A DNA stretch of 26,466 nucleotides from DALYJJ01 sp031969915. Lineage in GTDB: Bacteria; Acidobacteriota; Terriglobia; Bryobacterales; Bryobacteraceae. Every line of letters begins with the position of its first letter. The first letter of the stretch is position 1. Made by a program: the position numbers and the translations under genes. The stretch covers positions 1 to 26,466 of the forward strand of contig DALYJJ010000088.1 in the NCBI GenBank assembly GCA_031969915.1. Direction: 5' to 3'. Shown one piece after another: positions 7,497 to 17,000 of the stretch. A model generated the notes under the pieces. The model was not told where the DNA came from. It was given only the letters and a program-made list of their open reading frames with translations, and ran no database searches.

Positions 7497-9049
7497 CAGG
7501 CGAGCCGGGTTTTGAACATGGTGTAAGAGTGGGGCGCGACGCGAGCCTTGAGCGTTTTGCCCTGGGCGGTAGCGGAGCGCTTGACGACGGTGACCTTCTG
7601 GCTGCCGAAGTCGTTTTCGGCTTTGACGTCGGGGCCGTTCACTTCGGAAACCTCGACCGCGCCCGCGAAGGACTTGTCCTGGGCCTCGAACTCGATGTCG
7701 ATGGCTTGGTTCGCATGCCGGTTGACGACGTTGAGCACCAGGCTCCCATTGTCGTACGCGGCGGAGGTGTCCAGGTACGGCACCGCGCCGAAGCGCTGGG
7801 TTTCATAGCGCGGGCTGTCGACGTGGAGTTGGAGCGCGTCGCCCTTGGAATTGTTCGCGAACAACTGCAGCGGGTGGTAGATGGTCTGGAGGAACATGCC
7901 CTCGGGGTTGGTGAAGATGGGGGCGATGACGTTCACAAGCTGGGCCATATTGGCGATCTTCACGATGTGGGCGTTGTTGATGAAGGTATTGAGGAAGGTG
8001 GCGACGACCAGAGCATCTTCCAGGTTGTAGCGCTCTTCGAGGATGTTGCGGCCGCGCTGCTGCGGCCCACGGGCGCGATACCAGACGTTCCACTCGTCCC
8101 AGGCGATGTAGATTTTACGGTTGCGCGGCTCGCCGGACATCGCGGCGTTGATCACGCCTTCGGTGGTCTTGATGCGGTCCGCGAGATCCTCGGAGACGGC
8201 GACAAATTCGCCGTAATTGTTTTCGCGGTTGCCGACGTAGAGATGGATGGCGAGGTAATCGATGTGGCGCTTGAGGTGTTCGAGGACGGTGCGGTTCCAG
8301 CCGATCCAGTCGATGCCTTGAGCGAAATGGGAGGAGCCGGCGGCGATGAGCTTGATGCTCGGGTCGGTCCACTTCATGAGCTTGGCGGCTTCGAGCGCGA
8401 ACTTGCCGTACTCGTCGGCGCTGCGGTGGCCCATTTGCCAGGGGCCGTCCATCTCATTGCCGAGACCCCAGTAGGTGCACTTCCACGGTTCAGCGCGGCC
8501 GTTCTTCCTGCGCTCGCGGGTGACGGCGGTGTCCTGCTTGCCGTTGACGTATTCCACCCACTGCTGCGCATCGGTCCAGGTACCGGTGCCGAGGTTGACG
8601 GCGATGTAGGGCTCGGTCTTGAGCATCTCGGCGTACTGCATGAATTCGTGGGTACCGAAGCGATTGGACTCGACGGTGCCCCAGGCCATTTCGAGGCGCG
8701 GTGGACGGTCGTTGCGGGGGCCGATGCCGTCGCGCCAATGGTAATTGGAAACGAAGTTGCCGCCGGGCCAGCGGAGGATCGTGACGTTGAGGTCCCGAAC
8801 GGCCTTCATGACGTCGCGGCGGAAACCGTTTTCGTCGGAGAGCTTCGACTTCTCTTCGAAGATGCCGCCGTCGATGCAGCGTCCGAGGTGTTCGATGAAG
8901 TTGCCGTAGATCTTGGGATCGATGGCGGAGATGACGCGCTCCGTGTCGATTTTGACGCGAGCCTTAAGACCGCTTTGCTGCGCGCGCAGCAGAGCGGGAA
9001 CGGCGATGAGGGCGGTGGTGAACTCCCGGCGGGAGGAGAAGGATTTCAT
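7496..9049 (-). CDS. GH51 alpha-L-arabinofuranosidase
   Basis: The 517-aa enzyme has a Tat/Sec-like leader (MKSFSSRREFTTALIAVPALLRA) and a full GH51 catalytic barrel. IYGNFIEHLGRCIDGGIF and LRWPGGNFVSNYHWRDGIG are the N-terminal family signatures. WGLGNEMDGPWQMG carries the acid/base Glu199, and YIAWDEWNVWY the nucleophile Glu319. The C-terminal 150 residues form the usual beta-sandwich. GH51 enzymes release terminal L-arabinofuranose from arabinan, arabinoxylan or arabinogalactan. Export is suggested by the leader, unlike many cytoplasmic bacterial GH51 enzymes. The gene overlaps the CRTAC1-type genes on both sides by 4 and 1 bp, tying these propeller proteins to plant-type polysaccharide use. 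Some GH51 members act on other substrates, so arabinose specificity is likely but not proven. Confidence 0.92.
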   Translation of the reverse strand: MKSFSSRREFTTALIAVPALLRAQQSGLKARVKIDTERVISAIDPKIYGNFIEHLGRCIDGGIFEEKSKLSDENGFRRDVMKAVRDLNVTILRWPGGNFVSNYHWRDGIGPRNDRPPRLEMAWGTVESNRFGTHEFMQYAEMLKTEPYIAVNLGTGTWTDAQQWVEYVNGKQDTAVTRERRKNGRAEPWKCTYWGLGNEMDGPWQMGHRSADEYGKFALEAAKLMKWTDPSIKLIAAGSSHFAQGIDWIGWNRTVLEHLKRHIDYLAIHLYVGNRENNYGEFVAVSEDLADRIKTTEGVINAAMSGEPRNRKIYIAWDEWNVWYRARGPQQRGRNILEERYNLEDALVVATFLNTFINNAHIVKIANMAQLVNVIAPIFTNPEGMFLQTIYHPLQLFANNSKGDALQLHVDSPRYETQRFGAVPYLDTSAAYDNGSLVLNVVNRHANQAIDIEFEAQDKSFAGAVEVSEVNGPDVKAENDFGSQKVTVVKRSATAQGKTLKARVAPHSYTMFKTRLA

Positions 9050-10782
9050 CGGGGTTCCTTTCTGGAGAACGGTTCGGATTTGACGATGCCCTTGGCTTCG
9101 TCGATGAAGTGGATTCGATCGGGCGCCACGTTCTCGAAGCGGCTGCTTGCCCCGGAGGGCCAGTCGATTTCGATCGCGTCGATCTTCGACGCCGGGCCGA
9201 GGCCGAAGTGGAGGCGGAGGTCGTGGCAGGAATAGTAGCTGGCTCCGCTCATGACTTCGCCGGTTTGGCTGACGCCCGAGGCGCGGAGGCGGACACGCGC
9301 GCCGATGGCGCTGCGATTGGATTTGGCGCCGGTGAGTTTGAGGAGCACCGAGCGGCCTGCGGACTCGCCCTCGGGGCGCAGCAGCGTGGGCGCGGCGTCG
9401 AGGTTATTGATGACGATATCGAGGCGGCCGTCGTTGTCGAGGTCGCCGAAGGCGCAGCCGCGGCTCACGCGCGGGACCAGCAGGGCGGGGCCGGCATCCT
9501 TCGTGACGTCGGCCAGCTTGCGTCCGCCGCGGTTGTGGTAGAGCAGGGCGGGCTGGGCATAGGCGACGTGCGATGGGGCGGCGGCGAGTTGGGCATAGAC
9601 ATGGCCGTTGGCGATGAAGAGATCGGGCCGGCCGTCGTGGTCGAAATCGAGGAAACCCACGCCGAAGCCGAGGTACTGGCGATTGACGCCGAGGCCGGAG
9701 GCGAGGCTCGCGTCGTTGAACGTGCCGTCGCCGTTGTTGCGATAGAGGGTGGTGACCTGACCGCTGAAGTTGGTGCGGGCGATGTCGAGCCAGCCGTCTC
9801 CGTCGTAATCGGCGACGCCGACGCCCATGCCGGACATGGCGACCCCGTTTTCATCGAAAGCGGCGCCGGCTTCGACGCCGACTTCGCGGAACGTGCCGTC
9901 GCCGTTGTTGTGATAGAGCAGGCTGGGAGCGCTGTCGCCGGCGACGTAGATATCGGGCCAGCCGTCGTTGTCGAAGTCCGCGGCCGCGGCGCCCATGCCG
10001 TAGGAGCCGGCAGGGCGCCAGTTGCGGTCCGTAAAGACGAAGGCCGCGGGGCCGCGCGGATGGGCGATACCGGCGCGCTGTGAGACGTCTTCGAAGGTGC
10101 CGTCGCCGCGATTGCGGTAGAGCACGTTGGTACCGCCGGCGAAGCCTTGCGGGCCGCAGGGCACGGGAAGATCGTTGAACCTGCAGAGCGGCGACTGTCC
10201 GGGGAGCGGCGATTTCGCGGCGTCGAAGTTCACGTAGTGGGCGACGAAGATGTCGAGGTGGCCGTCGCGGTCGTAGTCGAGGAAACAACAGCCGGCGCCC
10301 CAGCGGCCTTCCTCGCCTTGAACACCGGCCGCCTTGGAGACATCGGTGAACGTGCCGTCGCCGTTGTTGCGATAGAGCACGTTCTTTCCGTAGTAGCTGA
10401 TGAACAGGTCGTCGAAGCCGTCGTTGTTGTAGTCGCCGACGCAGACGCCCTGGCCCCAACCGGTGGCAGCGATGCCCGCCTGGGCGGTGACGTCGGTGAA
10501 GGTGCCGTCGCGGTTGTTCCGGAACAGGAAACTGGTGGGCCGCGGCTTGCCGGCGGCTTCCAGCCGCGCGCCGTTGACGAGGAAGATGTCGAGCCAGCCG
10601 TCGTTGTCGTAATCGATGAGCGCGACGCCGGCGCCCATCTCCTCGAGCAGATACTTTTTGTCGCGCGGGTGGCCGGAGACGTTGAGGGCGCGAGAGAGTC
10701 CGGCTTCCCGGGTGACGTCCCGGAAGGCGGCGCGAAGGAGCGGCGCGGCGGCGAGCGCGGCGAGCAGGGTGCGCCGTTTCAT
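9046..10782 (-). CDS. CRTAC1-type secreted protein (FG-GAP/VCBS repeats + ASPIC/UnbV), upstream paralogue
   Basis: The 578-aa protein has the leader MKRRTLLAALAAAPLLRA, then seven repeats with DYDNDGWLD, DYNNDGFDD, DYDRDGHLD, DFDNDGWPD, DYDGDGWLD, DFDHDGRPD and DLDNDGRLD loops, and a C-terminal ASPIC/UnbV domain beginning GAKSNRSAIGARVRL. It is clearly a paralogue of the protein encoded at 5811-7496. A longer insertion between the third and fourth loops (SPLCRFNDLPVPCGPQGF) includes two Cys that could form a disulfide. Its ATG overlaps the TPR gene stop (ATGA at 10779-10782), and its own stop overlaps the GH51 start by 4 bp. A surface or extracellular glycan-handling role is inferred from the operon, and no enzymatic residues are evident. 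Confidence 0.88.
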   Translation of the reverse strand: MKRRTLLAALAAAPLLRAAFRDVTREAGLSRALNVSGHPRDKKYLLEEMGAGVALIDYDNDGWLDIFLVNGARLEAAGKPRPTSFLFRNNRDGTFTDVTAQAGIAATGWGQGVCVGDYNNDGFDDLFISYYGKNVLYRNNGDGTFTDVSKAAGVQGEEGRWGAGCCFLDYDRDGHLDIFVAHYVNFDAAKSPLPGQSPLCRFNDLPVPCGPQGFAGGTNVLYRNRGDGTFEDVSQRAGIAHPRGPAAFVFTDRNWRPAGSYGMGAAAADFDNDGWPDIYVAGDSAPSLLYHNNGDGTFREVGVEAGAAFDENGVAMSGMGVGVADYDGDGWLDIARTNFSGQVTTLYRNNGDGTFNDASLASGLGVNRQYLGFGVGFLDFDHDGRPDLFIANGHVYAQLAAAPSHVAYAQPALLYHNRGGRKLADVTKDAGPALLVPRVSRGCAFGDLDNDGRLDIVINNLDAAPTLLRPEGESAGRSVLLKLTGAKSNRSAIGARVRLRASGVSQTGEVMSGASYYSCHDLRLHFGLGPASKIDAIEIDWPSGASSRFENVAPDRIHFIDEAKGIVKSEPFSRKEPR

Positions 10783-13700
10783 GGGAGCGTGCCGTCGTTG
10801 CGCAAGGCGTCGCGGCGTTTCCTTTCGAGTTCGTTGCTCTCCTGGTCGAGCTGGCGGAAGCGTTCCATGGCGGCGCGCGATTCGTCCATGCGGCCGAGGC
10901 GCCGGTACACGGTGGCGAGCGAGTAATGGTAGGTGGCGACGCGGGCGTTGAGGGAGATGGCCTTGTTCAGCGATTCGGCGGCCAGGGCGGTTTCGCCATT
11001 GCGCTCCTGGGCGCGGCCGAGCTGGAACCAGGCGCGGTCAGAGGCGGCGTTGGCGGCGAGGGCCTTGCGCGCGAACTCGATGGCAGGTTCGGACTGCTGC
11101 AGCTTGTTGTAGAAGGCCGCGATGCTCACGTAGGCGGCGGGGTTCTTTGAGCCGGAGGACTCCGTCAGTTCGACGGCCTTGCGATAGCTGAGGAGCGCGT
11201 CGTCGTCGTGGCCCAAGGCTTCGAGTGCGAAGCCGAGCGCGTTGTGCGCCTCCATGTAATCGGGCTTCAGCTTGATGGCTTGCTCAAGGGCGGCGCGGGC
11301 TTCCGCCCAGTTGTCCTGGATGGAGAAAAGCTGGCCCAGGTTGAAGCGCGGTTCAGGCATATCGGAGCGGAGCCTGGCGGCCTGCTCAAACTCGACTCGC
11401 GCGGCGTCGAAGCGGCCGATCATCATCAGATTCCGGCCGAGCAGATTGTGGGCGTCGGGGTTCTTGACGTCGAGTTCGAGGGACTTGGCGAGCGCCTTGA
11501 TGGAATCGCCGATGCGCTGTTGCGCGAAGGCGGCGTAGCCGAGGGCGTACCAGCCCCAGGCCCAACCGGGGCGGGCATCGAGCATCGGACCGAGCGCCAG
11601 TTCGGCTTCCTTGAATTGGCGATCGCGAATGAGGGTGTCGATCTTCGAACGGCTGGTATCGGTGGCGGCGAGGTTGAGGCGGGCGGCGGGATGGTTGGGA
11701 TCGATCTCCAGGGTGCGGCGGAAGGCGGCGGCGGCGCCATCGGTATCGCCGCGCCGGGCGAGGGCCAGGCCCAGGTAATGATGGGCGTCCGGGGACTCGG
11801 GTTGCGCGCGGACCACCTGGTTGAACTTGGCAATGGCGGCATCGAGGTTGCCGGCGTCGAGCGCCTCGCGGCCTTCATTCAGATCGAGAACCGCGGTCTT
11901 GCTCTTCTGTTCGGCGGCGACGAGTTCGCGCCCTTTCTGAATGGCGGGCGCGGCTTCCTGCTTGCGGCCGGCGCGGGAGAGGGCGAGGCCGAGCTGATAG
12001 TGCGCCTCACCGTAACCGGGCTCCAGGCGCACCGCCTCCTGGAACGCGGAGACGGCGGCGGCGACGTCGTTCTGACGCAGGAGCGCGCGGCCCAACGCGA
12101 AGTGGGCGCGGGGGAAGGCGGGCTCCTGGGCGATCACTTTGCGGAGGAACTGGATCTCCTTCGCCTGGCCATGAGCGGGAGACGCGCCGTAAGCGAGCGC
12201 GAGGTTGTATTGCGCCTTGACGAAATCGGGCTGGAGGCGGAGGGTTTCTTCGAGTTCGCGGATGGCCTGGGCGGGGTTGGTGGCGGTGAGTACGGCGCCG
12301 AGGTTGGCGCGCGCGTCGGCGTAGGCGGGGCGAAGTTTCACGGCCTGTTGAAAGGCGGCGATGGCGGCGGCGTCGTCGTTCGATTGCAGGTGAACGAGGC
12401 CCAGGTTGTTGTGCGCTTCGGCGAAGTCCGGTTTCGTCCGGACGGCCTGCTGAAAGGCGGCGAGCACGTCCCTGGGCGGCGCGCCGGCGGAGCCGAGGAG
12501 GCGGCCGTAGGTGTTGTAGAGCTCCGCCGTGGCGGTGGAGCGCGATGAGAGCGGGCGGAGAGCGGCAATGGCCTGATCGACGCCGGGGAGGCGATCGGGG
12601 CGCGCGGGAAGATTGAGCGCGGCTTCGAATTGGCCGAGGGCGTATTCGACGCGATCCTGCTGGAGAAAAACGAGGCCCAGGTCCATGTAGGGCGCGGGAA
12701 GTCGGGAGTTGAGAGCGATGGCGAACTGAAGGTGGCGGCGTGCTCTGGCGAGGTCGCCCGTTTCGCGGAGCGCCATGCCGAGGAAGGAGTGGGCCTCGGC
12801 GAGGGCGGGGTCGAGGGAGAGCGCCTTTTCGAGAGCGGCGCGGGAGGCGGGCTTATCGTTGCGATACCAGAGCGCGGCGCCGAGTTGATAGTGGGCGGGC
12901 GCGTAATTGGGGTCGGCCTCGAGAGCCTTGCGGAAGGCGGCGAGGGCGGCGTCCAGGTTGCCTTCGCGCGCGAGCGCGACGCCGGCGGCGGTCCCGGACG
13001 CGGCGGCCTTGGAGGCGGTTGAGAAAGCGGAGGCGCCCTTGGGCCGCTGGGCGGCCGCGTGTTGTTTCAACGTTGCGCCGAGCGCGTAGTAGGCTTCGGC
13101 GAGTTCGGGGCTTTCGGCGAGCGCGGCGTCGAAGGCTTCGATGGCGGCGGCGGTGTCGCCGGTCTGCCGCAGAGATTGCGCGATCTGGAATTGAAGGTCG
13201 GGCGTGGCGCCGGTCTGGGCGGCGACCTGCCGGAAGAGCGCGACGGCCTTTTCGGCCTGGCCGGCGTTGCGCAGGGCGATGGCGTAGTTGACCTGAAGCT
13301 GGGGATCGCGCGGGGCTTGCGCGAGTCCTTTTTCGAAAGCGTCGAGCGAGGCGGTTGCGTCGCCGGCTTGCGCGAGGGCCATGCCGAGGTTGCTCCAGGC
13401 ACGGGTGTGGCTGGGGTGCTTCGCAACCACCTGCCGGAACTCCGCGGCGGCTTCGCGCGGCTGGTTCTTCGCGAGCAGTGCGACGCCGAGCCAATTGCGG
13501 GCTTCGGCGGATTCGGGCTGGTGCTGGAGGGCGGCGCGGTATTGCACCATGGCGGCTTCCGTTTCGCCCGCCTGCTGGAGCAGCAGGCCGAGGGCGACGC
13601 GGGCGCGCTCGTGATCGGGCTTGAGCTTGACGGCGGCTTCGAGAGAACGGCGGGCGTCGGCGGGGCGGTCGAGCCCCCTCCAGGCGATGGCGAGGTTGAA

Positions 13701-13964
13701 GTGGATCTCAGCGTTATTGGGATCGAGTTCGACGGCGCGGCGGAAGGAAGCGAGGGCCTGCTCGCGTTCGTTCAAACCCCAGAGGGCGATGCCGCGGCCC
13801 AGGTGAGCGGCGGAATCCCTGGGATTGATCTTGATAGCGAAATCGAAGGCGGCCCTGGCCGGCGCCCACTCCTGCTTTTCCAAATGACGGCTGCCCAAGG
13901 GAACCTGGGCGGAGGCGAAGCCAAGCGGAAGGGCGGCGAGGAGGGCACAACGAAGAACACGCAT
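10779..13964 (-). CDS. Large exported TPR-repeat protein
   Basis: Starting at the ATG at 13962-13964, the product is 1061 aa. It has a signal peptide (MRVLRCALLAALPLGFASA) followed almost entirely by tetratricopeptide repeats of about 34 residues, with typical A-x-x-x-[LF]-G-x-A-[LY]...[DN]P endings (for example AEIHFNLAIAWRGL, AEAHNNLGLVHLQ, MEAHNALGFALEAL). I estimate more than 20 repeats. Such superhelical scaffolds bind other proteins. Here it precedes two CRTAC1-type genes and a GH51 gene with a 4-bp overlap and follows a TonB receptor, a position analogous to SusD-like partners, although it has no SusD homology that I can see. Another ATG at 13977-13979 would add five residues. A still longer TTG frame would start inside the hairpin at 13985-14018 and is unlikely. 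Confidence 0.85.
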   Translation of the reverse strand: MRVLRCALLAALPLGFASAQVPLGSRHLEKQEWAPARAAFDFAIKINPRDSAAHLGRGIALWGLNEREQALASFRRAVELDPNNAEIHFNLAIAWRGLDRPADARRSLEAAVKLKPDHERARVALGLLLQQAGETEAAMVQYRAALQHQPESAEARNWLGVALLAKNQPREAAAEFRQVVAKHPSHTRAWSNLGMALAQAGDATASLDAFEKGLAQAPRDPQLQVNYAIALRNAGQAEKAVALFRQVAAQTGATPDLQFQIAQSLRQTGDTAAAIEAFDAALAESPELAEAYYALGATLKQHAAAQRPKGASAFSTASKAAASGTAAGVALAREGNLDAALAAFRKALEADPNYAPAHYQLGAALWYRNDKPASRAALEKALSLDPALAEAHSFLGMALRETGDLARARRHLQFAIALNSRLPAPYMDLGLVFLQQDRVEYALGQFEAALNLPARPDRLPGVDQAIAALRPLSSRSTATAELYNTYGRLLGSAGAPPRDVLAAFQQAVRTKPDFAEAHNNLGLVHLQSNDDAAAIAAFQQAVKLRPAYADARANLGAVLTATNPAQAIRELEETLRLQPDFVKAQYNLALAYGASPAHGQAKEIQFLRKVIAQEPAFPRAHFALGRALLRQNDVAAAVSAFQEAVRLEPGYGEAHYQLGLALSRAGRKQEAAPAIQKGRELVAAEQKSKTAVLDLNEGREALDAGNLDAAIAKFNQVVRAQPESPDAHHYLGLALARRGDTDGAAAAFRRTLEIDPNHPAARLNLAATDTSRSKIDTLIRDRQFKEAELALGPMLDARPGWAWGWYALGYAAFAQQRIGDSIKALAKSLELDVKNPDAHNLLGRNLMMIGRFDAARVEFEQAARLRSDMPEPRFNLGQLFSIQDNWAEARAALEQAIKLKPDYMEAHNALGFALEALGHDDDALLSYRKAVELTESSGSKNPAAYVSIAAFYNKLQQSEPAIEFARKALAANAASDRAWFQLGRAQERNGETALAAESLNKAISLNARVATYHYSLATVYRRLGRMDESRAAMERFRQLDQESNELERKRRDALRNDGTLP

Positions 13965-13984
13965 GAGGGCTGCTGACATTGTAT

Positions 13985-14018
13985 GGGGCGCCCCCGGCTC
14001 CGGGATAGGGGGCGCCCC
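13985..14018 (-). terminator. Strong GC hairpin between TonB-receptor and TPR genes
   Basis: GGGGCGCCCCC (13985-13995) and GGGGGCGCCCC (14008-14018) are perfect 11-bp complements around a 12-base loop, placed 21 bp after the receptor stop codon. No T-run follows on the minus strand, so it is not a textbook intrinsic terminator. It could be a partial terminator or an RNA processing/stability element that lowers expression of the downstream TPR operon relative to the receptor. It also sits 6-20 bases ahead of the possible TPR start codons. Confidence 0.55.
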
Positions 14019-14039
14019 ATGGGCCAAACGCGGGGCTCG

Positions 14040-17000
14040 CTAGAACTCTAGCTTCATGCCAAGTTGTACCGAGCGCGGTTGGTTGCATTGCGTGGCGACG
14101 CGGCCGAAAGAGGGGGAGCTCCAGTTGGTGTCCGGATCGCAGAAGACGACGCGATTGGTGAAGTTGCCGCCCTGGATTTCGATGCGGAGGCGCACGTTTT
14201 CCGCGAGCGGAGTGACTTTGAAGAGGCTGACGTCCTCGACGTAATTGCGGAAGCCGCGGACGCTGCCGTCGCGCGGAGCCGCGTTGCCGAAGCCCAAGGG
14301 ACCGGGGTCGAACCAGCCGCCGCTATTGAGATAGCGCATGGCGTTGGGGTCGAACTTGTCGAAGGCGGTGATGCCGTCGAAGCCGGCAGTGCGGTTGGGA
14401 CGCTTGGAGCCGTTGAAGAGCAGGCCGCCAAGGTCGTTGAACATGGTGATGGGCAAGGGGCGGCCGGTCTCATAGCGGAGCATGCCGTTGACGGTCCAGC
14501 CACGGCCGACGGCCTTGAGGAAGCCCTTGGCGTTCTTAGCGATCGGAAGCTCGTAGGTCCAGGAGACGACGAAGGAATGCGGAACGTCGTCGGAGCTGAG
14601 GCCCCATTCGCCGGCCTGGGTGTTGATCGGGTTCTGCACGCCGGTGCCGCCGCGCTGGCCGCTCTCGGCACGATTGTTGAGGAGCTTCGACCAGACCCAG
14701 AAGGTGCGCAGTTGCAGGCCTTCGGAGAAGCGCTTGTCGTACTTCACCTGGAGCGAATGGAAGATGCTCTTGCCGAGGGGCGAGGAGCGCCAGTCGATGG
14801 CTTGATACTGCGGATAGGGGCGGAGCGCCTGGGCGACGTTGCCGCGGAAGCCCGCGTAGGGGATCGGGATGTTGGCGGCGCGCGCGGCGGGCGAGTTGAT
14901 GTCGGACTGGAGCAGGGCGGCGCCGAGGTTGAGCACGGCGGGGTCGTTCATGTTGGAGAGCACCCCGAGGAACTGTGGGTGATGGGGGAGGCGGGTGCCG
15001 CGGTTGCCGATGTAGGAGACGTCGACGAGCGACGTTTCGCCGAACTGCTTCTGGATGGTGAACGACCAGTTCTGATAGCGGGGCTGGGTGTTGCCATCGC
15101 CGGGATAGCCGGCCACGGCGGTACCGTTGGCGAACGACGGATTGATGAACGGCGGGAAGGCCACTGCTTCGCGCGGGAAACCGCTGTCGAGGTGGAACGT
15201 CGGAGTCAGGCCGTTGGTGACGTTGGCAGCGACGTTGCTCGACGAGAAGCCGGTGGTGGGCTGCGGGCCTTGGCCGAAGGTGAGGCCGGCGTAGTAGATG
15301 CCATAGCCGCCGCGGACCACGAGCAGTTCGTTCACGCGATAGGCGAAGCCGAAGCGCGGGCCGAAGGCGTCGATGGGCATCTGGTCGTCGAAGTTGCGGC
15401 GGCCAACGCGACCCGGGCCGCTGCCGCCGAAGATGAGCGCGCCAGGGCGTCCGCCGGCGGTGGGGTTGGGCGCGGTCGGGCTGAAGGTGGAGATGCGGTC
15501 ATGGCGTTCGGTCCAGGGGGACTGGTAATCGAAACGCAGGCCGAGGGTGAGGTTCAGCTTGGGCGTGACCTTGAAATCGTCGTTGATGTAGGCGGCGTAG
15601 GTGTTGCCGTTGAAGGTGCTGAACAGCGGGATGGTGAAGCTGCCGGTCTGCACCTGGCCGAGGATGAACGACGCGAAGGGGTCGCCCGTGAGGTTGAGGT
15701 TGTTGCCGCGGGCATCGAAGCCGCCGGTGGTCAGGCGGTTGAAGTTGAACTGGCCGCCGGTGGACGCCGCCCAGCCCTGGAAGTTGAACTGGTGGTGGCG
15801 GAATTCGAAGCCGACCTTGATGGAGTGTTTGCCGGTGACCCAGGTGAGGTCGTTCTGGAACTGCCAGCGGTTGATGGCTTCAAAGCCGTTGCCGATCCAC
15901 TGCATGCCGAGCTGGGTGTAGGGGATGTTGCCGGTGAAGGTGATGTTGGGCGCGCCGGCGGTGGAGTCCACGAGGCCGGAACGTTCCTGCGAACCCCAGA
16001 GGCGGGTGGGCCAGTTCTGCTGCGCGGAGAGCGGCGTGCCGCCCATGTACCAGCGGTCCCAGGAGGCGGTACCGTGCCAGAGCAGGTTGTTCCTGATGAT
16101 GTAGTCGAACTGCTGGGTGGCGTGGTGGGTGGCGATGCGCTGCTGGAAGCCGTTGCCGATGTAATCCTTGTTGGCCTCGGGATCGAAGGACGGCGTGCAG
16201 CCGAGGACCTCGCCGCAGTTGCGGATGGCGGGGCGGTGGGGCCAGAAGAAGCTGGTGGTCATCTTCAGCTTGTCGGTGGCCTGGTGGTCGATGCGGGTGA
16301 CGATGGTGCGGAAGTTGGCGATCCAGGTCTGGTCGCCCGCGGGGTTGCCGGCGACGTTGAACTGGAGGCCGGGGCGGTCGGGGGCTTTCATCAAGGGGAT
16401 GTACTTCGCGGCCACCTGGCTGCGCAGGGGGTGGTTGGCGGGGATCACGTTGTTGAGGAACGGATCGCGAACCGGGACGCCGTTGACGTTGCGGGTGGAG
16501 TTGGGATCGAAGATGGCGCCTTCCATGACGGCGCGGCCGAGTGCGTCGGTGGCGATCTGGCGGCCGGTGAGGAGCTGGCTGAAGTTACCTTGCTTGAAAT
16601 CCCCGATGGGGGTGGTGTTGCCGAAACCGGGCAGGTGGCCGGAACGGAACTTCAGCCAATCGAAGTTCAGGAAGAAGAAGGTCTTGTTGCGGCCGTCGTA
16701 GACTTTGGGGATGTTCACGGGGCCGCCGAAGGTGACGCCGTAGGCGTTGCTGCGCTGCTTGAAGGGGCGGTCCGGGAAGAAGCCGCGGGCGTTGAGCGCG
16801 TCGTTGGCGAAGTAGTGGTAGAGGCTACCGTGGTATTCCTTGGTGCCGGCGCGCGAGACGTATTCGACGGTGCCGCCGCTGGTGTGTCCGTACTGGGCGG
16901 AATAGCTGGCGGTGATGACGCGCATTTCGCCGACGCTCTCAATGGGGGGAGCGGATTCGTGGCTCTGATTGTGGCCGGCGGCGTAACCGAAGGCGACGCC

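Noticed and set aside
13965..14027. Longer N-terminus for the large TPR protein (TTG start)
   Set aside because: It would be encoded by the GC hairpin and precedes a clean signal peptide starting at 13964 or 13979.
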